A DNA stretch of 64,000 bases from JAOTVV01 sp039591075 (GTDB lineage: Bacteria; Gemmatimonadota; Gemmatimonadetes; Gemmatimonadales; GWC2-71-9), in NCBI GenBank assembly GCA_039591075.1, contig JBDHEI010000002.1, forward strand, positions 62,001-126,000, read 5' to 3'. A program made the position numbers and the translations under genes. A model generated the notes under the pieces. The model was given only the letters and a program-made list of their open reading frames with translations, was not told the DNA's origin and did no database searches. Below, in pieces: positions 1 to 9,096 of the stretch (its first letter is position 1; each line of letters begins with the position of its first letter).

Positions 1-1115
1 CAGAACGCCGATGTCAGGCCCCAAACGGCAAACGCGGTCCCGGCAATGAGTGGTCCGACCGTCTGGCCGAGCCGCAGCAGCATTCCGTTCACCGACATGT
101 AGATGGCACGGTACTCGTGTGGCGCGGACGCGGCCACGATCGTGAGAATGGTCGGGATCGTGATCCCATTCGCCGCGCCGAAGATTGCGACCAGCACCAG
201 AAGCAACCAGAGCGACGGAGCAAGGGGCATGAGCAGCATCGTCACCACGTAGAGGGCAAACCCCGCGCAGACCAGACCGCCTTCGCCACGCAGGCTGGCG
301 AGACGCCCTAGAAAGAACGAGGCGATACCGGTGGCGACGGACGCTACGGCAAACACGAGTCCGATGCCAAGCGGCGTGGCGCCGAAGGTGCCTTCCAGCA
401 CGAACGGGAGGTACGATAGGTACGCACCGTAGATGAGCACGAAGGTCACCACACCCGCGAGGAACATGACGAGCACACGTTTCTCTCGCATGCCGTGCAG
501 GGCATTGCGCAGGTAGGTTCGAAGGTCGCTCTGGGGAGTGGGTTCGGGGTTCTTCAGTGTCAACAGCGCAAACACGGCGACCGGGACGGCGGCGATCGGG
601 AGAAAGAACGGTGCGAACCACGCAAGCGTGGCTAGCGCTCCTCCGATCGCGGGGTACAGCGCGGTCCCCACGCTCAACACCGCCGAGTTGTACCCCATCG
701 CGGCCGTCCGGCGGGACCCCTCGAACAGGTCCCCTATCAGGGTGATGTTGAGCGCGCCAAGCGCGGCGCCGCCCACACCCTGAAGAAGGCGCAGCACGAC
801 GAGCACCTCGAATACGCGTGCCAGGCCACACGCCGCACCAGCGATACCGAAGAGGAGCAGTGACGGGATCAGGATCACCTTGCGGCCGATTCGGTCGGCG
901 AGCACCCCGAGAAACGGGGTCAGCACGACACCCGGCAGGGTGAAGGCGGAGATGAGCAGACCCACGGCCAGCGGACTCACGTCGAGGGCCCGGGCCGCGG
1001 CGGGAAACGCGGGGGTGATACTCGCTACTCCCAACATCGCCATGAGCGTGATGCTGAAGACGACTCGGAGATTGCGATCGCGCAGCAGAGAAGGGGGTGA
1101 GGTCGATTCGGGCAT
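1..1115 (-). CDS. MFS efflux transporter, DHA1-like (3' end outside window)
   Basis: Reading the minus strand from ATG at 1115 gives about 371 residues with no stop before the window edge, so the C-terminus is missing. The protein is hydrophobic with alternating membrane helices. A loop after helix 2 reads GVLADRIGRK, the family signature D-R-x-G-R-R/K. A second RLLQGVGGAA-type segment follows in helix 4, as in drug:H+ antiporters. A GTG 12 nt upstream (1127) is in frame and could be the real start. The substrate cannot be deduced; a multidrug or metabolite exporter in the inner membrane is the usual role of this family. The next gene upstream on the same strand runs the other way along the window only after 1211, so no operon partner is visible. 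Confidence 0.8.
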   Translation of the reverse strand, partial: MPESTSPPSLLRDRNLRVVFSITLMAMLGVASITPAFPAAARALDVSPLAVGLLISAFTLPGVVLTPFLGVLADRIGRKVILIPSLLLFGIAGAACGLARVFEVLVVLRLLQGVGGAALGALNITLIGDLFEGSRRTAAMGYNSAVLSVGTALYPAIGGALATLAWFAPFFLPIAAVPVAVFALLTLKNPEPTPQSDLRTYLRNALHGMREKRVLVMFLAGVVTFVLIYGAYLSYLPFVLEGTFGATPLGIGLVFAVASVATGIASFFLGRLASLRGEGGLVCAGFALYVVTMLLMPLAPSLWLLLVLVAIFGAANGITIPTILTIVAASAPHEYRAIYMSVNGMLLRLGQTVGPLIAGTAFAVWGLTSAF

Positions 1116-1210
1116 CGTGGAGGTCACAATCGGCGACCGACGCTCAACGGCGACGCCGGCCCATCCGCGGCCGACCCGTCAGGCACCGTGCTGCAGCGCG
1201 ACCGACTCAC

Positions 1211-2371
1211 TCACCGTGAGACAAGGCGATACACCGTTCCATTCTGGGAAAGGAGGTACAACTCCCCGAGCGAATCCTCACCGAACGACAGCACGTTGCC
1301 AACGTCGCCGACTTCCCACTCGGTATGCTCACGCACGGCGCCGTCCCCGACGCGAAAGCTCCGCACCCACCCCTGGCACCAGTCAGCGTAGAAGTAGTGG
1401 CCCTGCACGGTCGGCAGCGCGCTGCCGCGGTACACATAGCCGCCGATCACCGAACACCCGTTGTCGTGGCCATACTCGACCAGCGGCAGCTCGAGGCCCT
1501 CGCGATCGCAGATGGGCGAGCCGAAACAGTGCGTCCCCTCCATGACACGCCAGCCGTAGTTCACGGCCGCAGCAGACGCCGGTTCGACATCGATCTCCTC
1601 CCATGCGTTCTGGCCGACGTCGCCAATGTAGAGGATGCCGGCATCTCGATCGAAGGAGAACCTCCACGGGTTCCGGAGCCCGATGGCCCAGATCTCCGGG
1701 GCGGCATCCTGCCGGCCAACGTACGGATTGTCCGCCGGGATCGCATAGGGATCCCCACCCTCCACGTCCACGCGGAGCATGGCCCCGAGCAGCGTGGCGC
1801 GGTCTTGGCCATGGCCGTGAGGATCGTTGGCGCTCCCGCCGTCACCCATTCCGACGTACAGCAGCCCGTCGGGACCGAAAGCCACGTGACCGCCGTTGTG
1901 ATTGCCGTACGGCTGCGCCACGCTGAGGATCGTCTTGGCTGATCCGCGGTCGGCGACGTTGGGATTCGCACTGACCGTGTATCGCACCACCCGGGTGTTC
2001 CCATCGCGGTCGGTATAGTTCACGAAGAACCAGCCGTTCGACGCGTACGCCGGGTGAAACGCAAGTCCGAGCAGCCCGCGCTCGCCTCCTGCAGTCACGA
2101 GGTCGGGGATATCGAGAAAGGGCGTCGAGAGGAGCTGACCGTCCTGCATCACGCGAATCCTGCCAGATTGCTCCACGATGAACAGCCGGGCATCGCCCGG
2201 CGGGCTGGTGAGGAAGAGTGGGCCCTGCAGACCCTGCGCGACGACCGCGACGGCGAGGCCACTGTCTGGGACCGGGGCACTCACGTTGGAACCCGCACCC
2301 CCACCGGAGCACGCCGCCATCACCAGCGACGAGACCACGCCAGCCAGGCAACGCACAAGAGAGCTGCTCAC
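1211..2371 (-). CDS. PQQ-dependent sugar dehydrogenase (YliI/GSDH-type), lipoprotein
   Basis: 386 residues beginning at GTG 2371, whose GTGA overlaps the stop of the gene upstream, suggesting coupled translation. The N-terminus is a short hydrophobic segment ending MAAC (Cys21), a lipobox, so the mature protein is probably tethered to a membrane facing the periplasm. The body is a six-bladed propeller of the soluble glucose/aldose dehydrogenase family. Recognisable parts are the ERGLLGLAFHP segment, the GNHNGGH motif (His158/His162, catalytic and PQQ-proximal region), the DGLLYVGMGDGG blade, and GLRNPWRFSFD. It would oxidise aldoses with PQQ. No PQQ biosynthesis genes are in the window. Longer in-frame sequence upstream exists but overlaps the YeaQ-like gene and reads as nonsense. 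Confidence 0.88.
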   Translation of the reverse strand: MSSSLVRCLAGVVSSLVMAACSGGGAGSNVSAPVPDSGLAVAVVAQGLQGPLFLTSPPGDARLFIVEQSGRIRVMQDGQLLSTPFLDIPDLVTAGGERGLLGLAFHPAYASNGWFFVNYTDRDGNTRVVRYTVSANPNVADRGSAKTILSVAQPYGNHNGGHVAFGPDGLLYVGMGDGGSANDPHGHGQDRATLLGAMLRVDVEGGDPYAIPADNPYVGRQDAAPEIWAIGLRNPWRFSFDRDAGILYIGDVGQNAWEEIDVEPASAAAVNYGWRVMEGTHCFGSPICDREGLELPLVEYGHDNGCSVIGGYVYRGSALPTVQGHYFYADWCQGWVRSFRVGDGAVREHTEWEVGDVGNVLSFGEDSLGELYLLSQNGTVYRLVSR

Positions 2372-2610
2372 TTCTTCACGAACCCGAGCAGCAAGAGCAG
2401 GACGATGGCCCCGACGGTGGCGGTGATCAGCGATCCGAGAACGCCGTAGGCGGAGAGGCCGACGAGGTCGAAGAGGAAGCCGCCGACGAGGGCGCCCAAG
2501 ACTCCGACGATCAAGTTGCCGAAGAGCCCGAAGCCCTTGCCCTTGGTGATTCGGCCGGCCACCCATCCGGCGACGATGCCGATGATGAGAAACCACAAGA
2601 AGTTTGGCAC
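2368..2610 (-). CDS. GlsB/YeaQ/YmgE family small membrane protein
   Basis: 80 residues if translation starts at GTG 2610, which has a GGAGGAG ribosome binding site about 10 nt upstream. An in-frame ATG at 2637 would add nine unlikely residues. Three hydrophobic segments carry the family pattern: FLIIGIVAGWVAGRI, then a KGKGFGLFGNLIVGVLGALVGGFLF segment (shown here in parts), then a C-terminal glycine-rich helix ending in VKK. Length matches the family (about 80-85). These are inner-membrane proteins often annotated as transglycosylase-associated or stress-induced. No enzymatic role is established, and none is visible here. It overlaps the sugar dehydrogenase by 4 nt. Confidence 0.88.
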   Translation of the reverse strand: MPNFLWFLIIGIVAGWVAGRITKGKGFGLFGNLIVGVLGALVGGFLFDLVGLSAYGVLGSLITATVGAIVLLLLLGFVKK

Positions 2611-2684
2611 GACGCTACACTCCTCCCTCAGACACATGTTGGGCGCCGAGCGGGTAGTGCCCCGGAATGGGTACTACCCAGTCC

Positions 2685-3869
2685 TCAGCCCGAGTACGCC
2701 GCGATCTCAGTGATGGCCTCACCCAAGATCAGCGTGTGGATGTCGTGTGTCCCTTCATACGTGTAGACGCTCTCGAGGTTGGCCGCGTGCCGCATCGCCT
2801 GGTATTCGGCCAGGATGCCGCTCGCGCCGAGCAGCCGCCGCGTTTCGCGGGCGCACTCGCACGCCATGTTCACGTTGTTCCGCTTCGCGAGAGACACCTG
2901 CACGGGGGTCATCGCCCCGCGGTCCTTGAGCCGCCCGAGCTGCACGCAGAGCAGCTGAGCCTTGGTGATCTCGGTGAGCATCTCCGCCAGACGTGACTGC
3001 TGGATCTGGAATCCGCCGATTGGGCGGTCGAACATCACACGGCTCTTCGCGTAGTCGACGGCCTCTCCATAGCAGGCCATGGCCGCCCCCACCGTCCCCC
3101 AGGCGATGCCGTACCGCGCCTGGGTGAGACACCTGAGCGGGCTCTTCAATCCGCCGCTCTTGGGCAGCAGGTATTCCTTGGGAATCCGCACATTTGCCAG
3201 CACCAGCTCGCTCGTATCGCTCGCGCGCAACGACAACTTCCCAACTTGGTCCTTTGCCGTGAACCCGGGACGGTCTGTCGGAACAATGAAGCCGCGGATG
3301 GATTTGACGTCGTCCAGAGTTCCGGTCTTGGCCCATACGATGGCGACGTGGGCCATCGAGCCGTTGGTGATCCACATTTTGGAGCCGTTTAGTACCCAGG
3401 AGTCACCGTCCTCCCGCGCCGTGGTGATCATGCCGCCGGGGTTGGAGCCGAAATCCGGCTCCGTCAACCCGAAACATCCAATCATCTCGCCGGTCGCGAG
3501 CTTGGGGAGCCACTCCCGACGCTGCTCCTCGCTGCCGAAGGCAAAGATCGGGTACATGACCAGGGAGCCTTGCACGGACGCGAACGAGCGGATGCCGCTG
3601 TCGGCGCGCTCGAGCTCCTGCATGATCAGACCGTAGGCCACATTGTTCAGCTCGGCGCAGCCGTACTCCGCCGGCAGGTTGGCGCCGAGCGCCCCGAGCT
3701 CGCCGAGCTGGGGAATCAGATCGATCGGGAACTTGCCGGCTAAGTAGTGCTCCGCGATGACCGGCATCACCGCATCGTCCACCCAACGCCGAATTGTCTC
3801 CCGTACCGCACGCTCCTCTTCGGAGAGGAGCGAGTCGACGTCGTAGCAGTCCACCCCCTGGAAGGGCAT
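2685..3869 (-). CDS. gcdH: Glutaryl-CoA dehydrogenase (acyl-CoA dehydrogenase family)
   Basis: 394 residues, full length for the family. Domains in order: acyl-CoA dehydrogenase N-terminal helices (about 10-125), the beta domain with CFGLTEPDFGSNPGG (flavin and substrate contact), and the C-terminal helical domain. The catalytic base is the Glu in YEGTHDIHTL (Glu372). The GTHDIH context is characteristic of glutaryl-CoA dehydrogenase rather than short- or medium-chain enzymes. It converts glutaryl-CoA to crotonyl-CoA and CO2 in lysine, tryptophan and aromatic catabolism, passing electrons to ETF. ATG at 3869 is taken as start. The crotonase and SDR encoded at 7-9 kb could act on its product, but they are in a separate transcription group, so that link is inference. 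Confidence 0.92.
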   Translation of the reverse strand: MPFQGVDCYDVDSLLSEEERAVRETIRRWVDDAVMPVIAEHYLAGKFPIDLIPQLGELGALGANLPAEYGCAELNNVAYGLIMQELERADSGIRSFASVQGSLVMYPIFAFGSEEQRREWLPKLATGEMIGCFGLTEPDFGSNPGGMITTAREDGDSWVLNGSKMWITNGSMAHVAIVWAKTGTLDDVKSIRGFIVPTDRPGFTAKDQVGKLSLRASDTSELVLANVRIPKEYLLPKSGGLKSPLRCLTQARYGIAWGTVGAAMACYGEAVDYAKSRVMFDRPIGGFQIQQSRLAEMLTEITKAQLLCVQLGRLKDRGAMTPVQVSLAKRNNVNMACECARETRRLLGASGILAEYQAMRHAANLESVYTYEGTHDIHTLILGEAITEIAAYSG

Positions 3870-3886
3870 CTCTCGGTTCCTCCGTC

Positions 3887-4594
3887 CTACCGTTCGATGA
3901 TGTGTATGGCCTCCCCGACAGCGCGGCGAGCGGCCGGCGTGATACCGACTTCGCGAGCCTTACGGCGAAAGCGCTTCCCGTGGTCCGGTGCCCCACCGGT
4001 TTCGACCTGCCACTGGTGAATCATTTCGTGCAACAATGTATCGCGTACCTCGTCCCACCCGTCCTGAACTACGTGAAGCCGACTGATGGCGATCTCTACC
4101 GCACGGTGCGCCCCGGGGTCGACGGTCAACTCGCCGAGTCGCGTCACCATCCGGCTCGACACGCGGAGGGGTACTGGGTGCAGCCCGCCCCCAAAATGCC
4201 GGTCGTTGAGTTCGGCGTGCAGACGGCGGAGCCGCCCGAGGAATCGGCGATCGGCCGGGTGCGTCTGCTGCCGACGTCGACGGCACACCGGCACGTAGGA
4301 CTCGGCCGGGAACTCGCTGAGCACCCGTCGGGCGCGCTCCCGCTCGGGGCGAGGGGTTCGCGGTGCGATGAATCCCACGACCGCCCGGAGCACTCGATCC
4401 GATCCGTATGCGAACCCGCGGTGAATCCGGAGCACGGACCGCTCGGTCACGCTCACCATCACGGAGCGATTGACGTGAAGCTCAACCGGTACGGTTCGGT
4501 CAAGCCCCAGACGATGTAGCCTGGCGACGAGGAGCGCCTCGTCGGCCTCCCAGGCTGCGCGATCAGCGCGCGCCCGCAGGGACGGGTGCGTCAT
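3887..4594 (-). CDS. SprT-like zinc metalloprotease domain protein
   Basis: 235 residues from ATG 4594, overlapping the 3' end of the metallophosphoesterase gene by 32 nt. The C-terminal half is SprT-like. It has an HExxH motif (His189-Glu190-His193, in LLHEMIHQWQ) followed by PDHGKRF with a likely third ligand at His205. The N-terminal 110 residues are Arg-rich and not recognised. SprT-family proteins resemble the protease domain of Spartan, which cleaves DNA-protein crosslinks. Bacterial members mostly lack tested functions. A minimal zinc peptidase acting in the cytoplasm is the most that can be said; no signal peptide is visible. Confidence 0.75.
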   Translation of the reverse strand: MTHPSLRARADRAAWEADEALLVARLHRLGLDRTVPVELHVNRSVMVSVTERSVLRIHRGFAYGSDRVLRAVVGFIAPRTPRPERERARRVLSEFPAESYVPVCRRRRQQTHPADRRFLGRLRRLHAELNDRHFGGGLHPVPLRVSSRMVTRLGELTVDPGAHRAVEIAISRLHVVQDGWDEVRDTLLHEMIHQWQVETGGAPDHGKRFRRKAREVGITPAARRAVGEAIHIIER

Positions 4595-5420
4595 CAAGCC
4601 GTCGCGGCCTGGGAAACGTGTGTACGTCGGACCGCTTGAACACGCCGTCACCCGCTTCCCAGCGGAAGAACTCGACGTGGATGGCGTGGTCGTCGATCGA
4701 GACGCGGTTGAACACCGAGGGACGGTTGCCACGCGACCGGGTCGACAGGGTCCCTGCGCACGAAACCACCACGCGCTCCTCGAGCAGATCGGCCTGTTCC
4801 TGATGGTCGTGGCCGCACAGCACGATGTCCGTGCCCGACTCCACGATGCGGCGTTGCGCCTGGCGCCATCGGGCCAGCCCCATCCGCTGCGACAGCTCCC
4901 CGCGAAGCACGTTGTGGTGGACCACGAGTACCCGCACCCGCTCACTGGCGGCGGCGCTGAACGCCTCTCGCGCTCGCTCGATCTGGGGCTTGGGGAGATG
5001 CCCTTTCACGGCGACGTCCCTCAATCTGGGGGTCAGCGATCCCCACGCGATACCGTGCGACGTGTTCGCCCCCACGACGACGGCCTCGGGGAAGTCCAGG
5101 ATGGGAGACAAGACCGGTCCGAAGTACCGCGCGTACTTGCGGTACTTCACCTGTACATCTACGGGGATGAACGGCCTCCACCACCACTGCACGTCGTGGT
5201 TCCCCGGAATGGTTATGACCGGCGCGGTACGCTCCAACTCGTGCACAAACGCCTTCGCCGCCTGGAATTCGCCGTGTCGCGCGCGGAGACTGAGATCTCC
5301 AGTGAGCACGATCAACCGCGTGTCGAGGTCGGGCACCAGCTCTTCCACGGCATGGATCTGACGCAGGTCGGCGACTTGGCCGAAATGTGTGTCAGACAGA
5401 TGCACGATTCGGAACGTCAC
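4563..5420 (-). CDS. Calcineurin-like metallophosphoesterase
   Basis: 285 residues with all metal-binding blocks of the family: SDTHFG (Asp10, His12), TGDLS (Asp42), PGNHD (Asn74, His75), VVHHN (His168/169) and CGHDH (His204, His206). It is a cytoplasmic two-metal phosphoesterase of the 3',5'-cyclic-nucleotide/Icc-like group. The real substrate (cAMP, another phosphodiester, or a phosphoprotein) cannot be told from sequence. It follows the zinc-ribbon gene by 13 nt and overlaps the SprT-like gene, so all three probably share a transcript. Confidence 0.85.
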   Translation of the reverse strand: MTFRIVHLSDTHFGQVADLRQIHAVEELVPDLDTRLIVLTGDLSLRARHGEFQAAKAFVHELERTAPVITIPGNHDVQWWWRPFIPVDVQVKYRKYARYFGPVLSPILDFPEAVVVGANTSHGIAWGSLTPRLRDVAVKGHLPKPQIERAREAFSAAASERVRVLVVHHNVLRGELSQRMGLARWRQAQRRIVESGTDIVLCGHDHQEQADLLEERVVVSCAGTLSTRSRGNRPSVFNRVSIDDHAIHVEFFRWEAGDGVFKRSDVHTFPRPRRLDDAPVPAGAR

Positions 5421-5433
5421 GGCGCCACCGCAG

Positions 5434-5745
5434 TCATGTGAGGAACTCCCGAAGGATACGTCGCACCACGAGATTGGTGAGCAGATACCAAATGGCCACC
5501 GCCGCTCCGCTCACCAACCGCGCCGTCGGATCGGGTGGCACTCGAAGCAGGACGTACGCGCCGAGAACGATCGTCGAGAGCAGCGCCACGGTCCGGGCGA
5601 TCCTCGCGGCACGCCGCTGGATGTCGCGCTGGCACGGCGTGCAGATCGCGCCCAGCGGGAGATCCACCGGTCGCCGGCAGCGCGGGCACTCGTGCTCACG
5701 CAAGCCGCCGAACAACAGCGTCCGTGAATTCCACTGTCGTAGCAT
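5434..5745 (-). CDS. Small zinc-ribbon membrane protein
   Basis: 103 residues if the ATG at 5745 is used. That start overlaps the isocitrate dehydrogenase gene by 50 nt. An in-frame TTG at 5703 would cut the overlap to 8 nt and start just before the zinc ribbon, so the start is open. The sequence has CPRC and CTPC pairs (a four-Cys rubredoxin-like knuckle) followed by an Arg-rich stretch and two hydrophobic segments near the C-terminus. This resembles the many uncharacterised zinc-ribbon membrane proteins. No function is assigned. Confidence 0.65.
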   Translation of the reverse strand: MLRQWNSRTLLFGGLREHECPRCRRPVDLPLGAICTPCQRDIQRRAARIARTVALLSTIVLGAYVLLRVPPDPTARLVSGAAVAIWYLLTNLVVRRILREFLT

Positions 5746-6709
5746 GTCCCTTGAGATCCGGTGTGCGGACTCCGTCGTCCCTGATCACCGCCACGAGCGC
5801 CTGCCGCACGCATGCCGCCGCCGCAGCCTCGCCCAAGTGATCGAGAAGTAGGCACGCGGCCAAGATGAGCGCCGATGGATTCGCGACCCCCTTCCCCGCG
5901 ATGTCCGGCGCGGATCCGTGCACGGCCTCGAACAGGGCCGCCCGATCGCCGATATTGGCCCCGGGGGCGAGTCCAAGGCCACCGATCAGGCCGGCGATCT
6001 GATCGCTCAGAATGTCGCCGAACATGTTAGTAGTGACGATCACATCGAATTGGCTTGGGTCCAAGACCAGTTTCATCGCCGCGGCATCGATGATGACGTC
6101 GTTCACCTCGATCCGGCCGCGGTACAACTCGGACACGTCGCGGGTGACCTCGAGGAACAACCCGCTCGACGCCTTGAGGATATTCGCCTTGTGGCAGATC
6201 GTCACCTTGCGTCGACCGTGACGTACGGCGTAGTCGAAGGCGAACCGGGCAATACGTTCGCAGCCGGCCCGGGTAACGATCGCGGTCGACTGGGCCACCG
6301 CTTTCGGGTCACCGGCAACGGGAATCACCATCTCGTGGCCGACGTAGAGTCCCTCCGTGTTTTCGCGAATGAGAACGATGTCGACGCCCTCGTAACGCCC
6401 TCCCGGGAGAATCGTGGCCGCCGGCCGCACGTTCGCGTACAGATCGAACTCCCGGCGCAGCGCCACGTTCACCGACCGGAATCCGGTTCCGACCGGCGTC
6501 GTGAGCGGTCCCTTGAGCGCGGCCTGCGTTTCCCTGATACTGGCTACGGTCGCATCGGGCAGTGGCGTTCCCGCTTCGTTCAGCGCCACCACACCACCGA
6601 GTTGTTCGTCCCACTCGATCAACGCGCCGGCAGCCTCGATCACGCGGAGGGTAGCGGCGGTGATCTCCGGCCCGATCCCGTCACCCTGGATGAGGGTCAC
6701 GCGGTGCAT
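5696..6709 (-). CDS. NAD-type isocitrate dehydrogenase (isocitrate/isopropylmalate dehydrogenase family)
   Basis: 337 residues from ATG 6709, which lies 2 nt after the stop of the preceding lipoprotein gene; longer in-frame sequence would overlap that gene. The fold markers are GDGIGPEI at the N-terminus, the substrate loop with LRREFDLYANVRP, ENTEGLYVG, and the family signature NMFGDILSDQIAGLIGG. The GFRSVNVALRR context and ENTEG segment favour an NAD-linked isocitrate dehydrogenase over isopropylmalate dehydrogenase, though homoisocitrate dehydrogenase cannot be excluded. Role: isocitrate to 2-oxoglutarate in the TCA cycle, cytoplasmic, Mg2+-dependent. Its 3' end overlaps the zinc-ribbon gene. 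Confidence 0.85.
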   Translation of the reverse strand: MHRVTLIQGDGIGPEITAATLRVIEAAGALIEWDEQLGGVVALNEAGTPLPDATVASIRETQAALKGPLTTPVGTGFRSVNVALRREFDLYANVRPAATILPGGRYEGVDIVLIRENTEGLYVGHEMVIPVAGDPKAVAQSTAIVTRAGCERIARFAFDYAVRHGRRKVTICHKANILKASSGLFLEVTRDVSELYRGRIEVNDVIIDAAAMKLVLDPSQFDVIVTTNMFGDILSDQIAGLIGGLGLAPGANIGDRAALFEAVHGSAPDIAGKGVANPSALILAACLLLDHLGEAAAAACVRQALVAVIRDDGVRTPDLKGHATTVEFTDAVVRRLA

Positions 6710-6711
6710 CG

Positions 6712-7341
6712 CTACGGCAGATCCGGCACCAAGGCCCCGAGTGCGTTCCACAACGCCGACCACGCGTCGTCGCCCTCACCGTGCGCGATCGTGCGCCACA
6801 GCACGGTGCCGAAGCGCACGTCCGCGATCACGACCGACAGATCGGCGGCACCCTGCCCCGTCGGCATCTGCTGAAAGGTCAATGCAGCTGGGACGAGGAC
6901 GAGTCGATCGGCCGCCACGGCCGTCAGATTGCGCATTTGTGAGCGCAGCGGGTCGGGGATACGGTCCAGATTGTGAGCGCGGAGCAGCGCCGTGCCCAGC
7001 TTGTCCGGATCCGGCAGCACCCCAGGGGCCTGACGTGAGGCGCGACGGAGCGCATCTGGCAACACCCACTGGGCTTCCGGAGCCCGCTCGGTGAGAAAAG
7101 TCGCGATGAGGCTGTCCGCGATCCGCAAGGCGTCCAACCGATCCCCCATTTGCTCGTTCCACCCGAGCTGACGGTCGGCCGCCACCAGGGTGAGTGGGTA
7201 TAACGCTACCGTGCGACCAGCGAGTACGACTGTCGGGAGCGGCGCCGTCTGGGGCGGCACTCCCTCCTCCGGGTTGCTGCCTCCGCACGCGAGGATCGCA
7301 GCAGCGAGCGAAAGCGTCACGAGTCTCAAGCGTCTCGCCAC
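6712..7341 (-). CDS. Hypothetical lipoprotein
   Basis: 209 residues. The N-terminus (MARRLRLVTLSLAAAILAC) is a type II signal peptide with lipobox ILAC and Cys19. The rest is soluble and unrecognised, with a central Pro-rich linker and a beta-rich C-terminal part ending VPDLP. It starts inside the crotonase gene (16-nt overlap) and is followed after 2 nt by isocitrate dehydrogenase. It is therefore embedded in a metabolic operon without an obvious link to it. Confidence 0.7.
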   Translation of the reverse strand: MARRLRLVTLSLAAAILACGGSNPEEGVPPQTAPLPTVVLAGRTVALYPLTLVAADRQLGWNEQMGDRLDALRIADSLIATFLTERAPEAQWVLPDALRRASRQAPGVLPDPDKLGTALLRAHNLDRIPDPLRSQMRNLTAVAADRLVLVPAALTFQQMPTGQGAADLSVVIADVRFGTVLWRTIAHGEGDDAWSALWNALGALVPDLP

Positions 7342-8093
7342 GTCGGCGCTCGCTTCTCCATGAATGCCTTGATGCCCTCGTGTGCGTCGTCGAGCGCCAT
7401 CAGCTCGCGCAGGTACAGGTTCTCGGCCTTGTAGAGCGCTTCCTCATACGCTGCATAGTACGACTCGGTCTGGGCCCGCTTGGCCAATATGAGCACCGGT
7501 CTCGACTTGCTGGTGATCTTCGCCACGAAGGTCCGCAGCTCGTCCTCGAACCGATCGTTCGGGACCACGCGGTTCACGAGACCGTAGGCACTGAGCTCCT
7601 GCGCGGTGATCTCCTCTCCCATGAGAATCCACTCCATGGCCTTGCGCCGTGGCGCGGCCCGGGGGAGCACAACGCACGCCAGCGGGGGGAACACGCCGAG
7701 CTTGATCTCGGGGAGCGCGAAGCGTGCCGACTCGGACGCCACGACCAGATTGCAGCCGATGGCGAGCTCGAAACCGCCGCCGAATGCCATGCCGTCGACG
7801 GCGGCCACCGCAATGACGTCAAGCAACCGAATGGACTCGAAGATCCGGTGAAAGACCTGGATCATGCGGGTCACCTTGTCCCTGGTGTGGTCCGCGACAT
7901 CCACACCGGCACTGAAGGCCTTTCCCTTTCCGCGGATCACGAGGACCTTCAGGTCCGAGCGTCCGCGAAGCTCCAGGATCGCCTCGTTCATCTGCTCCAT
8001 CATCTCGATGTTCATCACGTTGAGGGGGGGGCGATCGAGCGTCAGCGTCGCCACACCTCCCTCGTACGTGAGCCCAACGAAGCGGTCACTCAC
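7326..8093 (-). CDS. Enoyl-CoA hydratase/isomerase family protein (crotonase)
   Basis: 255 residues from GTG 8093, chosen because GGGAGA lies 6 nt upstream; an in-frame TTG at 8117 has no such site. Crotonase-fold landmarks are the CoA-binding AFSAGVDVADH segment and GMAFGGGFEL, which together form the oxyanion hole, and acidic residues Glu109 and Glu129 (PEIKLGVFPP) at the positions of catalytic glutamates. The VDVADH context is reminiscent of dienoyl-CoA hydratases of aromatic-ring degradation, but ordinary crotonyl-CoA hydratase activity is equally possible. It could work with the neighbouring SDR and with glutaryl-CoA dehydrogenase in this window. Confidence 0.82.
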   Translation of the reverse strand: MSDRFVGLTYEGGVATLTLDRPPLNVMNIEMMEQMNEAILELRGRSDLKVLVIRGKGKAFSAGVDVADHTRDKVTRMIQVFHRIFESIRLLDVIAVAAVDGMAFGGGFELAIGCNLVVASESARFALPEIKLGVFPPLACVVLPRAAPRRKAMEWILMGEEITAQELSAYGLVNRVVPNDRFEDELRTFVAKITSKSRPVLILAKRAQTESYYAAYEEALYKAENLYLRELMALDDAHEGIKAFMEKRAPTWRDA

Positions 8094-8148
8094 AGGCACT
8101 CTCCCGCAAGCGTTCAACCATGAAATGGTCGGCCCCGCCCACCGCCGA

Positions 8149-8904
8149 TCAGTGGAGCGTCAAGCCGCCGTCGACAAAGATAACCTGTCCGGTGATGTGC
8201 CGAGCTTCGTCGGAGCAGAGAAACAAGACTACATGAGCCACGTCTTCCGGCTCGGCGATCCGCCCGAGCACGGACTCGTGCTCGGCGTCACTGAGCACCT
8301 CGGGGGGGAGAGTGTCGATCAGCTCCGTGCGCACGAACCCCGGAGCAACGGCGTTGACGTTGACGTTGTACGCACCAAGCTCGACGGCGGCGGCCTTGGT
8401 GAGACCTACGACAGCCGCCTTGCTCGCCGCGTAGTTGGCGAGGCCGAAGCCGGGCGTATAGGCCTGGTGGGAGGCGATGCTGACGATCTTGCCGTACCGC
8501 TGGGCTCGGAAATACGGCGCCACCGCTCGAATCGCGTTGAAGCTCCCCGTGAGATTCGTCTTGACGACGTCGTCCCACGCATCCTCCGGCATCCGCCACA
8601 AAGCAGCGTCCCGATGGATGCCGGCATTGTTCACCAAATAATGCACCTCACCGAGCTTGTCACGAGCGTCGCGAACGAACTGCTCCACGGCGCGGCGATC
8701 CCGTACGTCGCAGTGGGCACCGTAGACCTCGACCCCGCATCCGCGAAGGGCTGCCTCGGTCAGCACCGCTTGCGAGGACACGTCTCGATGGGGCAGCTCA
8801 ATGAAGTTGAAGGCGACGTTCACGCCGCGCCGGGCGAAGTCCATGGCGATGGCTCGACCCATCCCCGTGGCACCGCCGGTGACGATCGCGGTGTGACCTC
8901 GCAT
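8149..8904 (-). CDS. SDR family oxidoreductase (FabG/acetoacetyl-CoA reductase-like)
   Basis: 251 residues from ATG 8904, preceded by a GGCGGGAA ribosome binding site. An open frame extends upstream to 9072 but reads as non-protein-like. Classical SDR motifs are present: TGGATGMG (cofactor loop), VNNAG (residues 91-95), catalytic Ser145, Tyr158 and Lys162 (YAASK), and a C-terminal VDGGLTLH. It should reduce a 3-oxoacyl thioester or similar ketone with NAD(P)H. Family membership is firm but substrate is not; proximity to the crotonase gene suggests a CoA-thioester. Confidence 0.85.
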   Translation of the reverse strand: MRGHTAIVTGGATGMGRAIAMDFARRGVNVAFNFIELPHRDVSSQAVLTEAALRGCGVEVYGAHCDVRDRRAVEQFVRDARDKLGEVHYLVNNAGIHRDAALWRMPEDAWDDVVKTNLTGSFNAIRAVAPYFRAQRYGKIVSIASHQAYTPGFGLANYAASKAAVVGLTKAAAVELGAYNVNVNAVAPGFVRTELIDTLPPEVLSDAEHESVLGRIAEPEDVAHVVLFLCSDEARHITGQVIFVDGGLTLH

Positions 8905-9096
8905 TTCCCGCCGCTCGGCCTGCTTGGGTTGGGGGCGTTCGGCGAGCATCGACCCGGTGCCATGGCCCCGTCTGGGGCTGAACTCAGCTGGCTCCGACGG
9001 ATCGTAGGGTATCTGGCACCCCCTCTGCGAGAGGTATCGAACGTACGTCCCCGCCAGGGCCCCAGCAAGCACACTTCGGGAAGGGCAGTCTCACCC

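Noticed and set aside
2372..2596. N-terminal extension of the PQQ sugar dehydrogenase frame
   Set aside because: Overlaps the YeaQ-like gene completely; the GTG at 2371 gives a proper lipoprotein signal and a GTGA overlap.
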